Below, piece after piece: positions 25,124-38,278 of a stretch of 64,000 bases of DNA. The stretch's first letter is position 1. The number at the start of each line of letters is the position of its first letter. Made by a program: the position numbers and the translations under genes. The stretch lies in the NCBI RefSeq assembly GCF_014127105.1, contig NZ_CP059902.1, positions 3,106,001-3,170,000 of the forward strand, in the 5' to 3' direction. Origin of the DNA: Devosia sp. MC521 (GTDB lineage: Bacteria; Pseudomonadota; Alphaproteobacteria; Rhizobiales; Devosiaceae). The notes beneath the pieces were generated by a model. It worked only from the letters and a program-made list of their open reading frames with translations. It was not told where the DNA came from and ran no database searches.

Positions 25124-25669
25124 CTATTCGTCGTCGGTGAAACGCACCTTACCGATATAGCCAAGGTTACGGTTGCGCTGGCCGTAGTCGATGCCATAAC
25201 CAACCACGAACTCGTCTGGAATATCAAAGCCAATCCACTTGGCGTTCACTTCCGCTTCACGACGCGACGGCTTGTTGAGTAGCGCGCAAATTTCGATCCG
25301 GCGCGGGTGACGCGTGTTGAGGATTTCGAGCACATGGGTCAGCGTGTGACCGGTGTCGATAATATCTTCCACCACCAGCACGTCGCGACCACCGATTTCG
25401 CCACGCAGATCCTTCAAGATGCGCACTTCACGGCTCGATTCCATGCCGTCGCCATAGGATGAGGCTTCGATGAAATCGACTTCCACTGGCAGATTAATTT
25501 CACGCACGAGATCCGCGATGAAAATAAACGAGCCGCGCAGCAGCCCAACAACCACCAGCTTGTCGGTATCCGAGTAGTGAGCCGAAATTTCCTTCGCCAG
25601 CGCCTCAACGCGTGCAGCGATGGCTTTGGCGGAGATCAATTCATCAATGACGTAAGGTGTGTGGCTCAT
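25124..25669 (-). CDS. hpt: hypoxanthine phosphoribosyltransferase
   Basis: 181 residues. The purine-salvage enzyme makes IMP or GMP from hypoxanthine or guanine and PRPP. The PRPP-binding loop is [14 protein letters not shown], the flexible loop region is [10 protein letters not shown], the PPi loop is VVGLLRGSF, and the base-binding end is [11 protein letters not shown]. Start at ATG 25669 behind GAGGAC; the ORF to 25726 is upstream DNA. A terminator follows at once, so it is a single-gene unit. Confidence 0.93.
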   Translation of the reverse strand: MSHTPYVIDELISAKAIAARVEALAKEISAHYSDTDKLVVVGLLRGSFIFIADLVREINLPVEVDFIEASSYGDGMESSREVRILKDLRGEIGGRDVLVVEDIIDTGHTLTHVLEILNTRHPRRIEICALLNKPSRREAEVNAKWIGFDIPDEFVVGYGIDYGQRNRNLGYIGKVRFTDDE

Positions 25670-25802
25670 GTGAGTCCTCGGCAGCGCAGAGAGTGCGGTC
25701 TTAGAGCGGGGCGGGTTTGGGGTCAACAGAAGGCTTACTTACTCCCTAGATTGCACGCCTTCCCCTCTGCTCCCCTATGAACGCGGGAGGAACCGGTTAA
25801 AA

Positions 25803-25830
25803 CAAAAAAGCCCCACCGAAGCGGGGCTTT
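25803..25830 (-). terminator. gltBD operon terminator
   Basis: AAAGCCCC and GGGGCTTT enclose a short loop; on the minus strand it is followed by TTTTTTG. It lies 24 bp after the gltD stop codon and is also near the hpt promoter region. Confidence 0.88.
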
Positions 25831-25853
25831 CTATTCACTTCAACCCTAGCCGC

Positions 25854-27281
25854 TTAGCGCGGCAGTGCAGTCTTGCCCATCAAATCAAGGTCAATCGCAC
25901 GAGCAGCCTGACGACCTTCACGGATCGCCCAGACCACGAGGGACTGGCCGCGGCGCATATCGCCTGCTGCGTAAACCTTATCGACCGAGGTCTTGTAGGT
26001 GAACGTATCAGCGAAGAGATTGCCACGCTTGTCGAGGTCGGCACCCAGTTCGGTCAGCATGCCTTCGGCAACTGGACCAGCAAAGCCGATGGCGAAGAGC
26101 ACGAGGTCGGCCTTGATGATGAATTCCGAACCCGGAATTGGCTTACGCGAACGATCAACACGCGCGCATTCAACGCCCGTGACATGCCCCTTGGCATTGC
26201 TGATGATCTTCATCGTGCCTGCAGAAAACTCGCGGATCGCGCCTTCTGCCTGCGAAGACGAGGTGCGCATCTTAACCGCCCAATTTGGCCAGTTGGTCAG
26301 CTTGTCTTCCATTTCTGGTGGCATGGGACGCACGTCGAGCTGGGTCACAGCAATCGCGCCCTGACGGAACGAAGTACCAACGCAGTCAGAGGCAGTGTCA
26401 CCACCACCGACAACCACGACATGCTTGCCCGCAGCCGACAGCTGGAACTGTTCGGAGACGTCTTCGCCACCGACGCGGCGGTTCTGCTGGACGAGGAACG
26501 GCATGGCGAAATGAACGCCGTCAAAGTCCTTGCCTTCAACATCCACATCGCGCGGACGTTCTGCACCCCCGGTCAACAGCACCGCGTCGTAACCAGCCTG
26601 AAGCTCAGAGAGCGGACGCGTGACACCGATATTTTCGCCATAGTGGAAAGTGACGCCTTCGGCTTCCATCTGCGAAACGCGGAAGTCGATGTGTTCCTTT
26701 TCCATCTTAAAGTCTGGAATGCCGTAGCGCAGCAGACCGCCAGCCTTGGGCTCACGCTCATAGAGGTGAACGTCATGGCCTGCACGCGCCAGCTGCTGGG
26801 CCGCAGCCATGCCTGCAGGACCACCGCCAACGATGGCGACCTTCTTGCCGGTCTTGGTTTCCGCGATGACCGGCTTGACCCAACCGCCACGGATCGCCTT
26901 GTCAGCAATCGCTTGCTCAACAGTTTTGATCGCGACCGGACTATCTTCCAAATTCAGCGTACACGCTTCCTCGCACGGAGCGGGGCAAATGCGGCCAGTG
27001 AACTCGGGGAAGTTATTGGTCGAGTGAAGGTTGCGCGCAGCCTCTTCCCAGTCGTTGTTGTAAACGAGGTCGTTCCAATCCGGGATCTGATTGTGAACCG
27101 GGCACCCCGTATCGCCGTGGCAGAAGGGAATGCCGCAGTCCATGCAACGCGCCGCCTGATCGGTGACGCGCGCTTCAGACAGTGGAATGGTGAACTCACC
27201 AAAGTGACGAATACGGTCCGAAGCCGGCTGATAGCGGGATTCTTCACGTTCGATTTCGAGAAAGCCAGTAACCTTACCCAT
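25854..27281 (-). CDS. gltD: glutamate synthase (NADPH) small subunit
   Basis: 475 residues. GltD passes electrons from NADPH through FAD and Fe-S centres to GltB. The N-terminal domain has two cysteine clusters ([15 protein letters not shown] and CPAPCEEAC) for the [4Fe-4S] centres; the FAD-binding fold has [14 protein letters not shown] near residue 150, and the NADPH fold has [13 protein letters not shown] near 290. It follows gltB after 14 bp and ends in a strong terminator, so gltBD is one operon. Together with glutamine synthetase it assimilates ammonium. Confidence 0.96.
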   Translation of the reverse strand: MGKVTGFLEIEREESRYQPASDRIRHFGEFTIPLSEARVTDQAARCMDCGIPFCHGDTGCPVHNQIPDWNDLVYNNDWEEAARNLHSTNNFPEFTGRICPAPCEEACTLNLEDSPVAIKTVEQAIADKAIRGGWVKPVIAETKTGKKVAIVGGGPAGMAAAQQLARAGHDVHLYEREPKAGGLLRYGIPDFKMEKEHIDFRVSQMEAEGVTFHYGENIGVTRPLSELQAGYDAVLLTGGAERPRDVDVEGKDFDGVHFAMPFLVQQNRRVGGEDVSEQFQLSAAGKHVVVVGGGDTASDCVGTSFRQGAIAVTQLDVRPMPPEMEDKLTNWPNWAVKMRTSSSQAEGAIREFSAGTMKIISNAKGHVTGVECARVDRSRKPIPGSEFIIKADLVLFAIGFAGPVAEGMLTELGADLDKRGNLFADTFTYKTSVDKVYAAGDMRRGQSLVVWAIREGRQAARAIDLDLMGKTALPR

Positions 27282-27295
27282 TGCTCGCTCTCCCC

Positions 27296-32008
<4,713 letters not shown>

Positions 32009-32501
32009 ACTTATCCCTTAACTGAATTGCCCCTTCACAGGGGGACGAATGCACAGGCGGCAAGCCGCAAGTTAATAACAGACACGGCGAAGTTGCGGGT
32101 CGTACAGCGTACGGCTCGAACGGCGTATCCGTCGATAATATAGGGTAGCGGCGCTGCATCCAAATGGCCGCTCAACTTCGGGCTTCCTCTCGCCCCGCCT
32201 ATCCGTTTCCGCTCACGATAAGCGGGCCAGCCGAACCAGCGTGTGCGCTTGACCGCGGAGAGCGGGACGCACGGAGATAGGACAGAGATACTGCCCTAAC
32301 ACTCCCACATTTGCATAATTCCAAACTGGCAGCAAGCAGTTTCGACGCAGCACGAGAAGAAAAAATAGGAGTTCCGTGGAATTACCTATAGGAAATGATA
32401 GGAGAATGCCCGTCTAAGGATGACATCTCTCGCAAAACCGCCAGAATTTCAGGCATGGAGTGCGAAACTCCTATTTGATGCAAACACTCTGACTGCACAA
32501 G
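32009..32501. other. gltB upstream region with repeated motifs
   Basis: About 590 bp separate gltB from the hsp20 gene. I see no ORF. Between 32340 and 32480 it contains ATAGGA three times (32365, 32389, 32398) and an 11-bp inverted repeat, AAATAGGAGTT at 32363-32373 and AACTCCTATTT at 32466-32476. This could be regulatory DNA of gltB or a structured RNA. Confidence 0.35.
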
Positions 32502-32532
32502 AAAAAGGCGCAGGGAACGAGCCTGCGCCTTT
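32502..32532 (-). terminator. terminator of the hsp20 gene
   Basis: AAAGGCGCAGG and CCTGCGCCTTT form an 11-bp stem; on the minus strand TTTTTCTTG follows. It sits 64 bp after the hsp20 stop codon. Confidence 0.85.
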
Positions 32533-32595
32533 GCCTATCCGATGGACGTCGGAGGGAGATAGGGCCCGCAGGAGGAAGAGCGGGCCCAGAGGAGG

Positions 32596-33057
32596 TTAGT
32601 TAACCGACTTGTCTTCGATGGTGGCAGTCGGGGCTGCCGAGTTGATTGCGATGGTGCGCGGCTTCTTGCTTTCCGGCAGCTCGCGCTTCAACTCGAGATG
32701 CAGCAGGCCATTTTCGAGGCTCGCGCCTTGCACTTCAACATAGTCAGCCAGCTGGAAGCGCAGCTCGAAGGAGCGCTCAGCAATGCCGCGATGCAGGAAC
32801 TCGCGCTTGGTGTCACCAGCTTCAACAGCCTTGGCACCCTTCACCACGAGGCTGTTTTCCTTGGTTTCGACTGCGATGTCGCCATTGGAGAAACCTGCAA
32901 CTGCGATGGAGATGCGATAAGCATCATCACCGGTGCGCTCAATGTTGTAAGGAGGGTAGCTCTTCGTTTCCTGAGCCGAAAGTGTGTCCAAACGGTTGAA
33001 CAGGCGATCAAAGCCAACAGTGGAACGGTAGAATGGGGAGAAATCGACGGTCTGCAT
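32596..33057 (-). CDS. small heat-shock protein, Hsp20 family (IbpA-like)
   Basis: 153 residues. The alpha-crystallin domain covers about 35-130, with YNIERTGDDAYRISIAVAGF at its start and the end motif A-x-L-x-N-G-x-L-x-L (ASLENGLLHLEL). The N-terminal FSPFYRSTVGFDRLF is typical of IbpA-like proteins. It holds unfolding proteins in a refoldable state during heat stress. I start at ATG 33057 (GAAAGAA upstream); GTG 33063 two codons earlier is possible. A sigma-32-like promoter and a leader of about 115 nt precede it, and a strong terminator follows. Confidence 0.92.
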   Translation of the reverse strand: MQTVDFSPFYRSTVGFDRLFNRLDTLSAQETKSYPPYNIERTGDDAYRISIAVAGFSNGDIAVETKENSLVVKGAKAVEAGDTKREFLHRGIAERSFELRFQLADYVEVQGASLENGLLHLELKRELPESKKPRTIAINSAAPTATIEDKSVN

Positions 33058-33172
33058 TTTCACATTCTTTCATTAAGCAACGTGGATGTTTGCTCCGGCC
33101 CATAAAAGATGCACCCCCATCTGTGGCGAGCGCTGTATTTCCTGAACCGGCGTTCCCGGATACCGGCGAACG
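33058..33172 (-). promoter_or_regulatory. long hsp20 5' leader, possible ROSE-like thermometer
   Basis: If transcription starts about 7 bases after the -10 element, the leader is about 115 nt, the size of ROSE RNA thermometers that precede rhizobial hsp20 genes. The segment GTTGCTTAATGAAAGAATG contains TTGCT, the short conserved anti-Shine-Dalgarno motif of ROSE, 5 bases before a purine-rich AAAG. The rest of the fold was not tested. Confidence 0.35.
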
Positions 33173-33178
33173 CTTCAG

Positions 33179-33206
33179 ATGTAGGGTTCAAAAATGCCCC
33201 TTCAAG
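33179..33206 (-). promoter_or_regulatory. sigma-32 (RpoH) type promoter of hsp20
   Basis: On the minus strand CTTGAA (33201-33206), a 14-bp spacer and CCCTACAT (33179-33186) fit the heat-shock consensus CTTGAA-N13/14-CCCCAT closely. Placement upstream of a small heat-shock gene supports it. Confidence 0.7.
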
Positions 33207-33254
33207 ACCCCAATTTCATTTTTCGGTTTCTTGGAGATTTTCTGATTTGCACGT

Positions 33255-33289
33255 CAAAAAAAGCAAAGGGCAGCACCTAAGTGCCGCCC
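33255..33289 (-). terminator. terminator after the UxaA-family gene
   Basis: On the minus strand GGGCGGCAC and GTGCTGCCC form a 9-bp stem with one G-U pair, followed by TTTGCTTTTTTT. It lies 28 bp after the dehydratase stop codon. Confidence 0.85.
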
Positions 33290-33316
33290 ATTCTTTGTCC
33301 GGCCAAATGGCAGCGA

Positions 33317-34867
33317 TTACATCACCGCGCCAACTTGCCAAGGCACGAATTCATTGTCGCCATAGCCCAGCGCTTCAGACTTGGTTTCTTCGCCTGAAGC
33401 CACGCGCAGCATCAGATCAAAAATCTCCTGCCCCTTGGCCTCGATCGACACGCCCTCAACAATGTCCCCACAGTTGATGTCCATGTCGTCCGTCATGCGC
33501 GCATACATGTCCGAATTTGTCGCGAGCTTAATCGACGGTACTGGTTTGCAGCCGTAGGCGGAGCCACGGCCGGTTGTGAACGCCAAAATATTGGCCCCAC
33601 CCGCCACCTGCCCCGTTGCAGACACCGGATCAAAGCCGGGCGTGTCCATAAACACAAAGCCCTTTTCGGTGATCTTTTCGGCATATTCATAAACAGCGGT
33701 AAGCGGCGTCGTGCCGCCCTTGGCCGCGGCACCGAGCGACTTTTCCAAAATCGTCGTCAACCCACCAAGTTTATTGCCCGGCGATGGATTGTTGTTCATC
33801 TCCCCGCCATTGCGCGCGGTGTATTCCTCCCACCACTTTATGCGCGCTATGAGCTTTTCACCCACTTCCTGGTTCACTGCGCGGCGCGTAAGCAAGTGCT
33901 CCGCACCGTAAATCTCTGGCGTTTCCGAAAGGATGGCCGTGCCGCCCTGCTTCACCAGCAAGTCCGCCGCAACGCCCAGAGCCGGGTTCGCGGTAATGCC
34001 CGAATAGCCATCCGACCCACCGCATTGAAGCGCCAGCGACAGATGCGAAGCGTCGACAGTCTCGCGTCGCGCCCGCGCTGCTACCGGCAGCATTTCCTTT
34101 ATTCGCTCGACACCCCAATCAATGATCTTCTTCGTCCCACCGATCTCTTGGATCGTCATGGTCTGGAAGGTGTCGGTTTCCTTGAGGTTATAGGCTTCCT
34201 TCATCTTGTCGATCTGGAAGCCTTCGCAACCGAGGCCGACCAGAAGCGCCGCCCCCAGATTGGGGTTGGACGTATACCCCCACTGGGTCCGGCGGAAGAT
34301 TTGATACCCCTCCCCCGAGAGGTCCATGGCGCAGCCCGTGCCATGGACAAAGGGGATAACACCATCGATTTCGGGATAATCATCAAGCACGCCGGAGCGG
34401 TTAATCGCCTCCGCCATGAATTTCGCGACGGTTGCCGAACAATTCACCGACGTCAAAATACCGATGTAGTTGCGCGTCCCCACCGAGCCATTCGCCCGTT
34501 TAAAGCCTTGAAACGTGGCCCGATTTTCGGCGGGCACAAAATCTATCGGCAACGCGCCCTGCGCAAAAGCATAATCATGGCTCAGCGACCCATCGGGCCC
34601 GCCCATGCCGCAGTTGTGCTCATGCACCCAGTCGCCCGGCGCGATGTTCTCTTTGGCGAAACCAATGATTTGACCAAATTTGACGACCGCCTCACCGGCC
34701 AAAATCGGCTGCGTGGCAAATTTATGCCCGCGCGGCACCCGCCGAATAATCGCCACGCCCTGCGGCGTCTGCGTGCCCACATCCAAGTTTGCCAGTGCCA
34801 CCGCAATATTATCGGCAGCGTTCAAAACTAGCGTTTTGCCTTCGGGGCGGATCATAGCTTCGGTCAT
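33317..34867 (-). CDS. UxaA-family sugar-acid dehydratase
   Basis: 516 residues of the altronate/galactarate dehydratase family. An N-terminal SAF domain (about 10-95, ending HEHNCGMGGPDG) is fused to the catalytic domain. Cysteine-containing signatures are VNCSATVAKF, HGTGCAMD, LGCEGFQ and LQCGGSDGYSGITANPALG, the likely iron-binding residues. Members remove water from altronate, galactarate and similar aldonic acids to 2-keto-3-deoxy products. The divergent FCD-GntR gene and the FucU and FAH-hydrolase genes beyond it suggest a related sugar acid such as L-fuconate, but altronate cannot be excluded. Single transcription unit. Confidence 0.85.
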   Translation of the reverse strand: MTEAMIRPEGKTLVLNAADNIAVALANLDVGTQTPQGVAIIRRVPRGHKFATQPILAGEAVVKFGQIIGFAKENIAPGDWVHEHNCGMGGPDGSLSHDYAFAQGALPIDFVPAENRATFQGFKRANGSVGTRNYIGILTSVNCSATVAKFMAEAINRSGVLDDYPEIDGVIPFVHGTGCAMDLSGEGYQIFRRTQWGYTSNPNLGAALLVGLGCEGFQIDKMKEAYNLKETDTFQTMTIQEIGGTKKIIDWGVERIKEMLPVAARARRETVDASHLSLALQCGGSDGYSGITANPALGVAADLLVKQGGTAILSETPEIYGAEHLLTRRAVNQEVGEKLIARIKWWEEYTARNGGEMNNNPSPGNKLGGLTTILEKSLGAAAKGGTTPLTAVYEYAEKITEKGFVFMDTPGFDPVSATGQVAGGANILAFTTGRGSAYGCKPVPSIKLATNSDMYARMTDDMDINCGDIVEGVSIEAKGQEIFDLMLRVASGEETKSEALGYGDNEFVPWQVGAVM

Positions 34868-34973
34868 CGTGGGCCTTCACACATTCTAACAATGACTGTG
34901 ACGCCAGCTCACTTGTGCCATAGGCATTGGAACTCTAAGCACGGCAGCGCATTGTCAAACACTCGAACCCTAA

Positions 34974-34985
34974 CTAACATGTTAG
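34974..34985. promoter_or_regulatory. operator CTAACATGTTAG, copy 1
   Basis: A perfect 12-bp palindrome 19 bp upstream of the regulator start and in the divergent gap shared with the UxaA-family gene. Identical copies precede the FAH hydrolase (36232) and lldD (47503) genes. Probable binding site of the FCD-GntR regulator encoded next to it, giving autoregulation. Confidence 0.75.
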
Positions 34986-35004
34986 CATGAGGACGCAAAC
35001 TGGT

Positions 35005-35736
35005 ATGTATGATTTTCTTGGCGCTCCCGGGTCTCTAGCCCGCGGCACTGTCACCGTAGATGTGACGAACGCTCTGCGTCAGGGAATTGTCACGCTCGAA
35101 CTCGAACCCGGCGTCATGCTCGACAAGAACGCCATTTGCGCCCAACTCGGTGTCTCGCGGTTCCCCGTTAGTGAGGCCATAGCCCGCCTTGCCGAAGAAG
35201 GTTTGGTGGATATCGCCCCTCAGCGCGGCTCCACCGTCTCCCTCATTCGCATTGCCGATGTGCGCGAATATATGCTGATCCGCAAAGGCATTGAGAGCGA
35301 AGCGTTGCGCGTTCTCATCGGCAAGCACGACGCGAGCGTTATCGCCGCGCTCCATGCCAACATGGCGGCCCAGCGCGATGCAGCGCAGCGCGACGACGAA
35401 GAAGCTTTCCATCAGATCGACGTTGAATTTCACGACATCATCTTCACCTCGATGCGCCTTAATAAGGTGAAGTCGGTGATCGATAAGACGCGCGCCAATC
35501 TTGACCGCGCGCGCCGCCTGATCATCACCCCGCGGCGCCTCAACGACACCATTGCCGAACATCAGGCCATTTTCGACGGCATTCTCGCCAATAACGAACG
35601 CCAGGCCATCACCGCCATTCGCGCTCACATTGATGCTGTGATGATCGAACTTTTCGCTTTCGCCACAGAGCATCCACTCATGTTCGCCGACGGCGCCGAA
35701 TTTACCGCCAATAAGGACGATTTCCCCTTCGGCTAA
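35005..35736 (+). CDS. GntR-family regulator, FCD type, of the sugar-acid cluster
   Basis: 243 residues. Winged helix at about 15-75 (MLDKNAICAQLGVSRFPVSEAI is the helix-turn-helix) and an FCD ligand domain with the metal-site His pattern (VEFHDIIF, EHQAIFDGI, IRAHID). I start at ATG 35005: GAGGA lies 11 bases before it, whereas ATG 34987 would leave the operator touching the start codon. The downstream mutarotase gene starts 24 bp after its stop, so they form an operon. The likely operator CTAACATGTTAG is found at its own promoter and two others, and the inducer is probably a pathway sugar acid. Confidence 0.9.
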   Translation: MYDFLGAPGSLARGTVTVDVTNALRQGIVTLELEPGVMLDKNAICAQLGVSRFPVSEAIARLAEEGLVDIAPQRGSTVSLIRIADVREYMLIRKGIESEALRVLIGKHDASVIAALHANMAAQRDAAQRDDEEAFHQIDVEFHDIIFTSMRLNKVKSVIDKTRANLDRARRLIITPRRLNDTIAEHQAIFDGILANNERQAITAIRAHIDAVMIELFAFATEHPLMFADGAEFTANKDDFPFG

Positions 35737-35759
35737 ACCTTTGTTTCAGGGAGGAAACA

Positions 35760-36191
35760 TTGCTCAAGAATATTCCGGCCATTCTCAGCCCAGACCTGCT
35801 TTACGCCTTGCGCGCCATGGGCCACGGCGATGAGATCGCCATTGTCGACGCCAATTTCCCGGCAGAATATCTGGGTCCCGAAGTGATCCGCGCCGATGGC
35901 AGCTCCGCCACCGATGTCCTAAACGCCGTGCTGGCGCTGCTTCCGCTCGATGATTTTGTCGATCATGCCGCTATCGCCATGGCTGTCGTCGGCGATCCGA
36001 ACGCCAAGCCCCCGATTTTTGGCGAATTCGAACAGATCATCGCCAAGCACGAACCCGCCGCAAAATTCTCGACCATTGAACGCTTCGCCTTCTATGACCG
36101 TGCGCGTGGCGCGTCCGCCGTGGTGCAGACCGGCGAGGGCCGGCTCTATGGCAACATCCTTCTCAAGAAAGGCGTGATCCGTCAGTCTTAA
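35760..36191 (+). CDS. fucU: RbsD/FucU-family sugar mutarotase, FucU type
   Basis: 143 residues. It starts at TTG 35760 behind a very strong GGGAGGAAA ribosome-binding site. The family hallmark is RAMGHGDEIAIVDANFPA near residues 18-35 with the catalytic His in GHGD; the C-terminal RFAFYDRARGASAVVQTGE is the FucU-type end. FucU interconverts the alpha and beta anomers of L-fucose (and some related sugars) so that the dehydrogenase or isomerase receives the right form. It shares a transcript with the GntR regulator. Confidence 0.85.
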   Translation: MLKNIPAILSPDLLYALRAMGHGDEIAIVDANFPAEYLGPEVIRADGSSATDVLNAVLALLPLDDFVDHAAIAMAVVGDPNAKPPIFGEFEQIIAKHEPAAKFSTIERFAFYDRARGASAVVQTGEGRLYGNILLKKGVIRQS

Positions 36192-36231
36192 GTCGAACCG
36201 AACGGATTTTCCGTCTAGCGGCCTCGACACG

Positions 36232-36243
36232 CTAACATGTTAG
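36232..36243. promoter_or_regulatory. operator CTAACATGTTAG, copy 2
   Basis: The same perfect 12-bp palindrome, ending 36 bp before the start codon of the FAH-family hydrolase gene, which therefore has its own regulated promoter despite lying downstream of fucU. Confidence 0.75.
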
Positions 36244-36279
36244 TTTGTAAGACAGAGCCAAGTTCAAGGGAGACCTCAT

Positions 36280-37131
36280 ATGAAACTTCTGCGCGTAGGT
36301 GCTAAGGGCGCCGAAAAGCCAGCGATCCTCGCATCTGACGGGTCGATCCGTGATCTATCCTCTGTCGTCGATGACATCGCCGGTGATGTTCTCACGCCTG
36401 CCGGTCTGGCCAAGATTGAAAAGGCCGACCTCGCTGCGCTGCCGACGCTTTCGGCGAGTGAACGCATCGGCCCCTGCGTCGGGCGCGTTGGTAAGTTCAT
36501 CTGCATTGGCCTCAACTACGCCGATCACGCCGCTGAAACGGGCGCACCGATCCCAGCTGAGCCGATCATCTTCATGAAGGCCACCAGCGCCATCATCGGC
36601 CCCAATGACGACGTCATCATTCCAAAGAATTCGATCAAGCCGGATTGGGAAGTCGAACTCGGCATCGTCATCGGCACTGAAGCGCGCTATGTCGAGCTTG
36701 AAGACGCGATGGATCACGTTGCAGGCTATTGCCTGATCAATGACGTGTCCGAGCGCCACTTCCAGACCGAACGCGGCGGCACTTGGGATAAGGGCAAAGG
36801 CTCCGACACCTTCGGCCCGATTGGCCCATGGGTCGTCACCAAGGCCGAAGTCGCAGATCCGCAGAACCTTGGAATGTGGCTCGAGGTTGACGGCAAGCGC
36901 TACCAGAACGGCTCCACCAAGACCATGATCTTCGACGTCAAGACCATTGTCTCCTACGTCAGCCAGTTCATGAGCCTACAGCCAGGCGACGTCATTTCCA
37001 CCGGTACCCCTCCAGGCGTCGGCATGGGCATCAAGCCAGAGCCCGTTTGGCTCAAGCCGGGCAATGTCATGCATTTGGGCATCGACGGTCTTGGCGAGCA
37101 ACGCCAGAACGTCAAAGCTTACACCGCCTAA
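36280..37131 (+). CDS. FAH-family hydrolase, 2,4-diketo-3-deoxy-L-fuconate hydrolase type
   Basis: 283 residues. Fumarylacetoacetate-hydrolase fold with VGKFICIGLNYADHAAE, the metal ligands Glu in DWEVELGIVIG and Asp in NDVSERHFQ, and STGTPPGVGMG. The sequence resembles enzymes that split 2,4-diketo-3-deoxy-L-fuconate into pyruvate and L-lactate, the last step of non-phosphorylative L-fucose breakdown; ureidoglycolate lyase is a common misannotation. AAGGGAG precedes ATG 36280. It has its own CTAACATGTTAG operator and a strong terminator, and the lactate it would make matches the regulated lldD gene. Confidence 0.8.
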   Translation: MKLLRVGAKGAEKPAILASDGSIRDLSSVVDDIAGDVLTPAGLAKIEKADLAALPTLSASERIGPCVGRVGKFICIGLNYADHAAETGAPIPAEPIIFMKATSAIIGPNDDVIIPKNSIKPDWEVELGIVIGTEARYVELEDAMDHVAGYCLINDVSERHFQTERGGTWDKGKGSDTFGPIGPWVVTKAEVADPQNLGMWLEVDGKRYQNGSTKTMIFDVKTIVSYVSQFMSLQPGDVISTGTPPGVGMGIKPEPVWLKPGNVMHLGIDGLGEQRQNVKAYTA

Positions 37132-37156
37132 GGCCAAAGCTGACATGGCAAATTAT

Positions 37157-37182
37157 AAAGGGCCCCATCGGGCCCTTTTCTT
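37157..37182 (+). terminator. terminator of the FAH-hydrolase gene
   Basis: AAAGGGCCC, loop CATC, GGGCCCTTT then TCTTTTC on the plus strand, 26 bp after the stop codon. The mirror image may also end the minus-strand kinase transcript. Confidence 0.88.
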
Positions 37183-37253
37183 TTCAATGCGCTTTTCAAC
37201 CTTCCTTTTACGGAGAGGTTAGGTGAAGGGGCCCATCAGCGAGCCCCCAAGAC

Positions 37254-38201
37254 CTAAAGTTCCGACATTACCTGCTCAACTTCGGAACGGGTCGGCGGCT
37301 GGCAGCCCTTACGACCGCAATTGATCCCAGCAACTACCGCACCGAATTCCAGCATGTCTTCCAGCTGCTCATCGTTGAGCGACAGCAGACTATGCGCCTT
37401 GAGCACGTCGGCTTCGTAGAGCCAGGTCAGAATGCCTGCCATCAAACTATCCCCTGCCCCAACCGTGTCCCCAAAAACCGGCGGCGAATAAATCGGTGCT
37501 TTCGCATGACCAGCATGGGAGAAAGCAATTGAGCCCCCCTCGCCCAGCGTCACCACCACCAGTTCGCTATTGGGGCGCGAGAGCAGTTCCTTTGCATGCT
37601 CTTCGATGGAGAGCCCCGGCGAGAGCCAATCATGGTCCTCTTCGGAAAGCTTGATAATGTGCGCCAGATCGAGGAAACGCGACAGGCGCTGGCGGTAGCC
37701 GGCCTCATCATCGACCAGCTTTTCACGCACATTGATGTCGATAGAAATGGTTGCGCCTCGACCGATTGCCGACTTCACCACCTCGTCCCAAACCACAGCG
37801 TCTTCGGCCAAAATGGGGCAGAACCCACCGATCTGGAACAGCTCAAGCGTGCTGGGGAGCGCCTTCAGCAGACTGTCGCGCGTAAAGGCCCGATCTGCCC
37901 CACGCTCAAACACATATGAGGCCTGCATCTTTTCATTGAAGGAAACAATCGCCTTGGTCGTCGGTGCAGCAACGCGCTCCTTGACCAAAACCTCCACCCC
38001 CGCCGCCGCCAAAGGCTTGAGCAGCATGTCGCCATATTCATCTTGGCTGATGGGGCACATGAAGCCGGACTTATTGCCCAGCTTGGCGATAGCAATCGCA
38101 CAGTTCATTGGTGACCCGCCGGGTAGAGCCTGCCGGTCTGCATCCGGCGCGTTTGACACCGGCACCAGGTCTACGAGGCTCTCTCCACCCACAACGAACA
38201 T
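37254..38201 (-). CDS. PfkB-family carbohydrate kinase (fructokinase-like)
   Basis: 315 residues. PfkB signatures are FVVGGESLVDLVP with GGSPMNCAIAIAKLG near the N-terminus, and GDTVGAGDSLMAG with the catalytic Asp near residue 250. The sequence resembles bacterial fructokinases but 2-keto-3-deoxygluconate kinase activity cannot be ruled out. Start at ATG 38201 behind GGGAGAT. A stable hairpin covers that ribosome-binding site (see 38205-38238). It lies convergent to the fucose-like cluster and carries no CTAACATGTTAG site. Confidence 0.85.
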   Translation of the reverse strand: MFVVGGESLVDLVPVSNAPDADRQALPGGSPMNCAIAIAKLGNKSGFMCPISQDEYGDMLLKPLAAAGVEVLVKERVAAPTTKAIVSFNEKMQASYVFERGADRAFTRDSLLKALPSTLELFQIGGFCPILAEDAVVWDEVVKSAIGRGATISIDINVREKLVDDEAGYRQRLSRFLDLAHIIKLSEEDHDWLSPGLSIEEHAKELLSRPNSELVVVTLGEGGSIAFSHAGHAKAPIYSPPVFGDTVGAGDSLMAGILTWLYEADVLKAHSLLSLNDEQLEDMLEFGAVVAGINCGRKGCQPPTRSEVEQVMSEL

Positions 38202-38204
38202 GCA

Positions 38205-38238
38205 TATCTCCCAAAACACAGTCTCGTTTCGGGAGATA
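38205..38238 (-). promoter_or_regulatory. hairpin sequestering the kinase ribosome-binding site
   Basis: In the minus-strand transcript TATCTCCCGAAAC pairs with GTTTTGGGAGATA over 13 bp (one G-U pair) around an 8-base loop. GGGAG, the Shine-Dalgarno sequence, is in the 3' arm, 3 bases before the start codon region. The one imperfect pair is G-U in this RNA but A-C in the opposite strand, which favours a role as RNA. Confidence 0.6.
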
Positions 38239-38278
38239 CCACTTTGTCTCTTGCCTCACCAGTAAGGGCGACGCTGAA

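Noticed and set aside
32009..32595. Riboswitch or attenuator upstream of gltB.
   Set aside because: No terminator/antiterminator pair and no recognisable conserved riboswitch core was found near the gltB start; only the distant repeats at 32363-32476.
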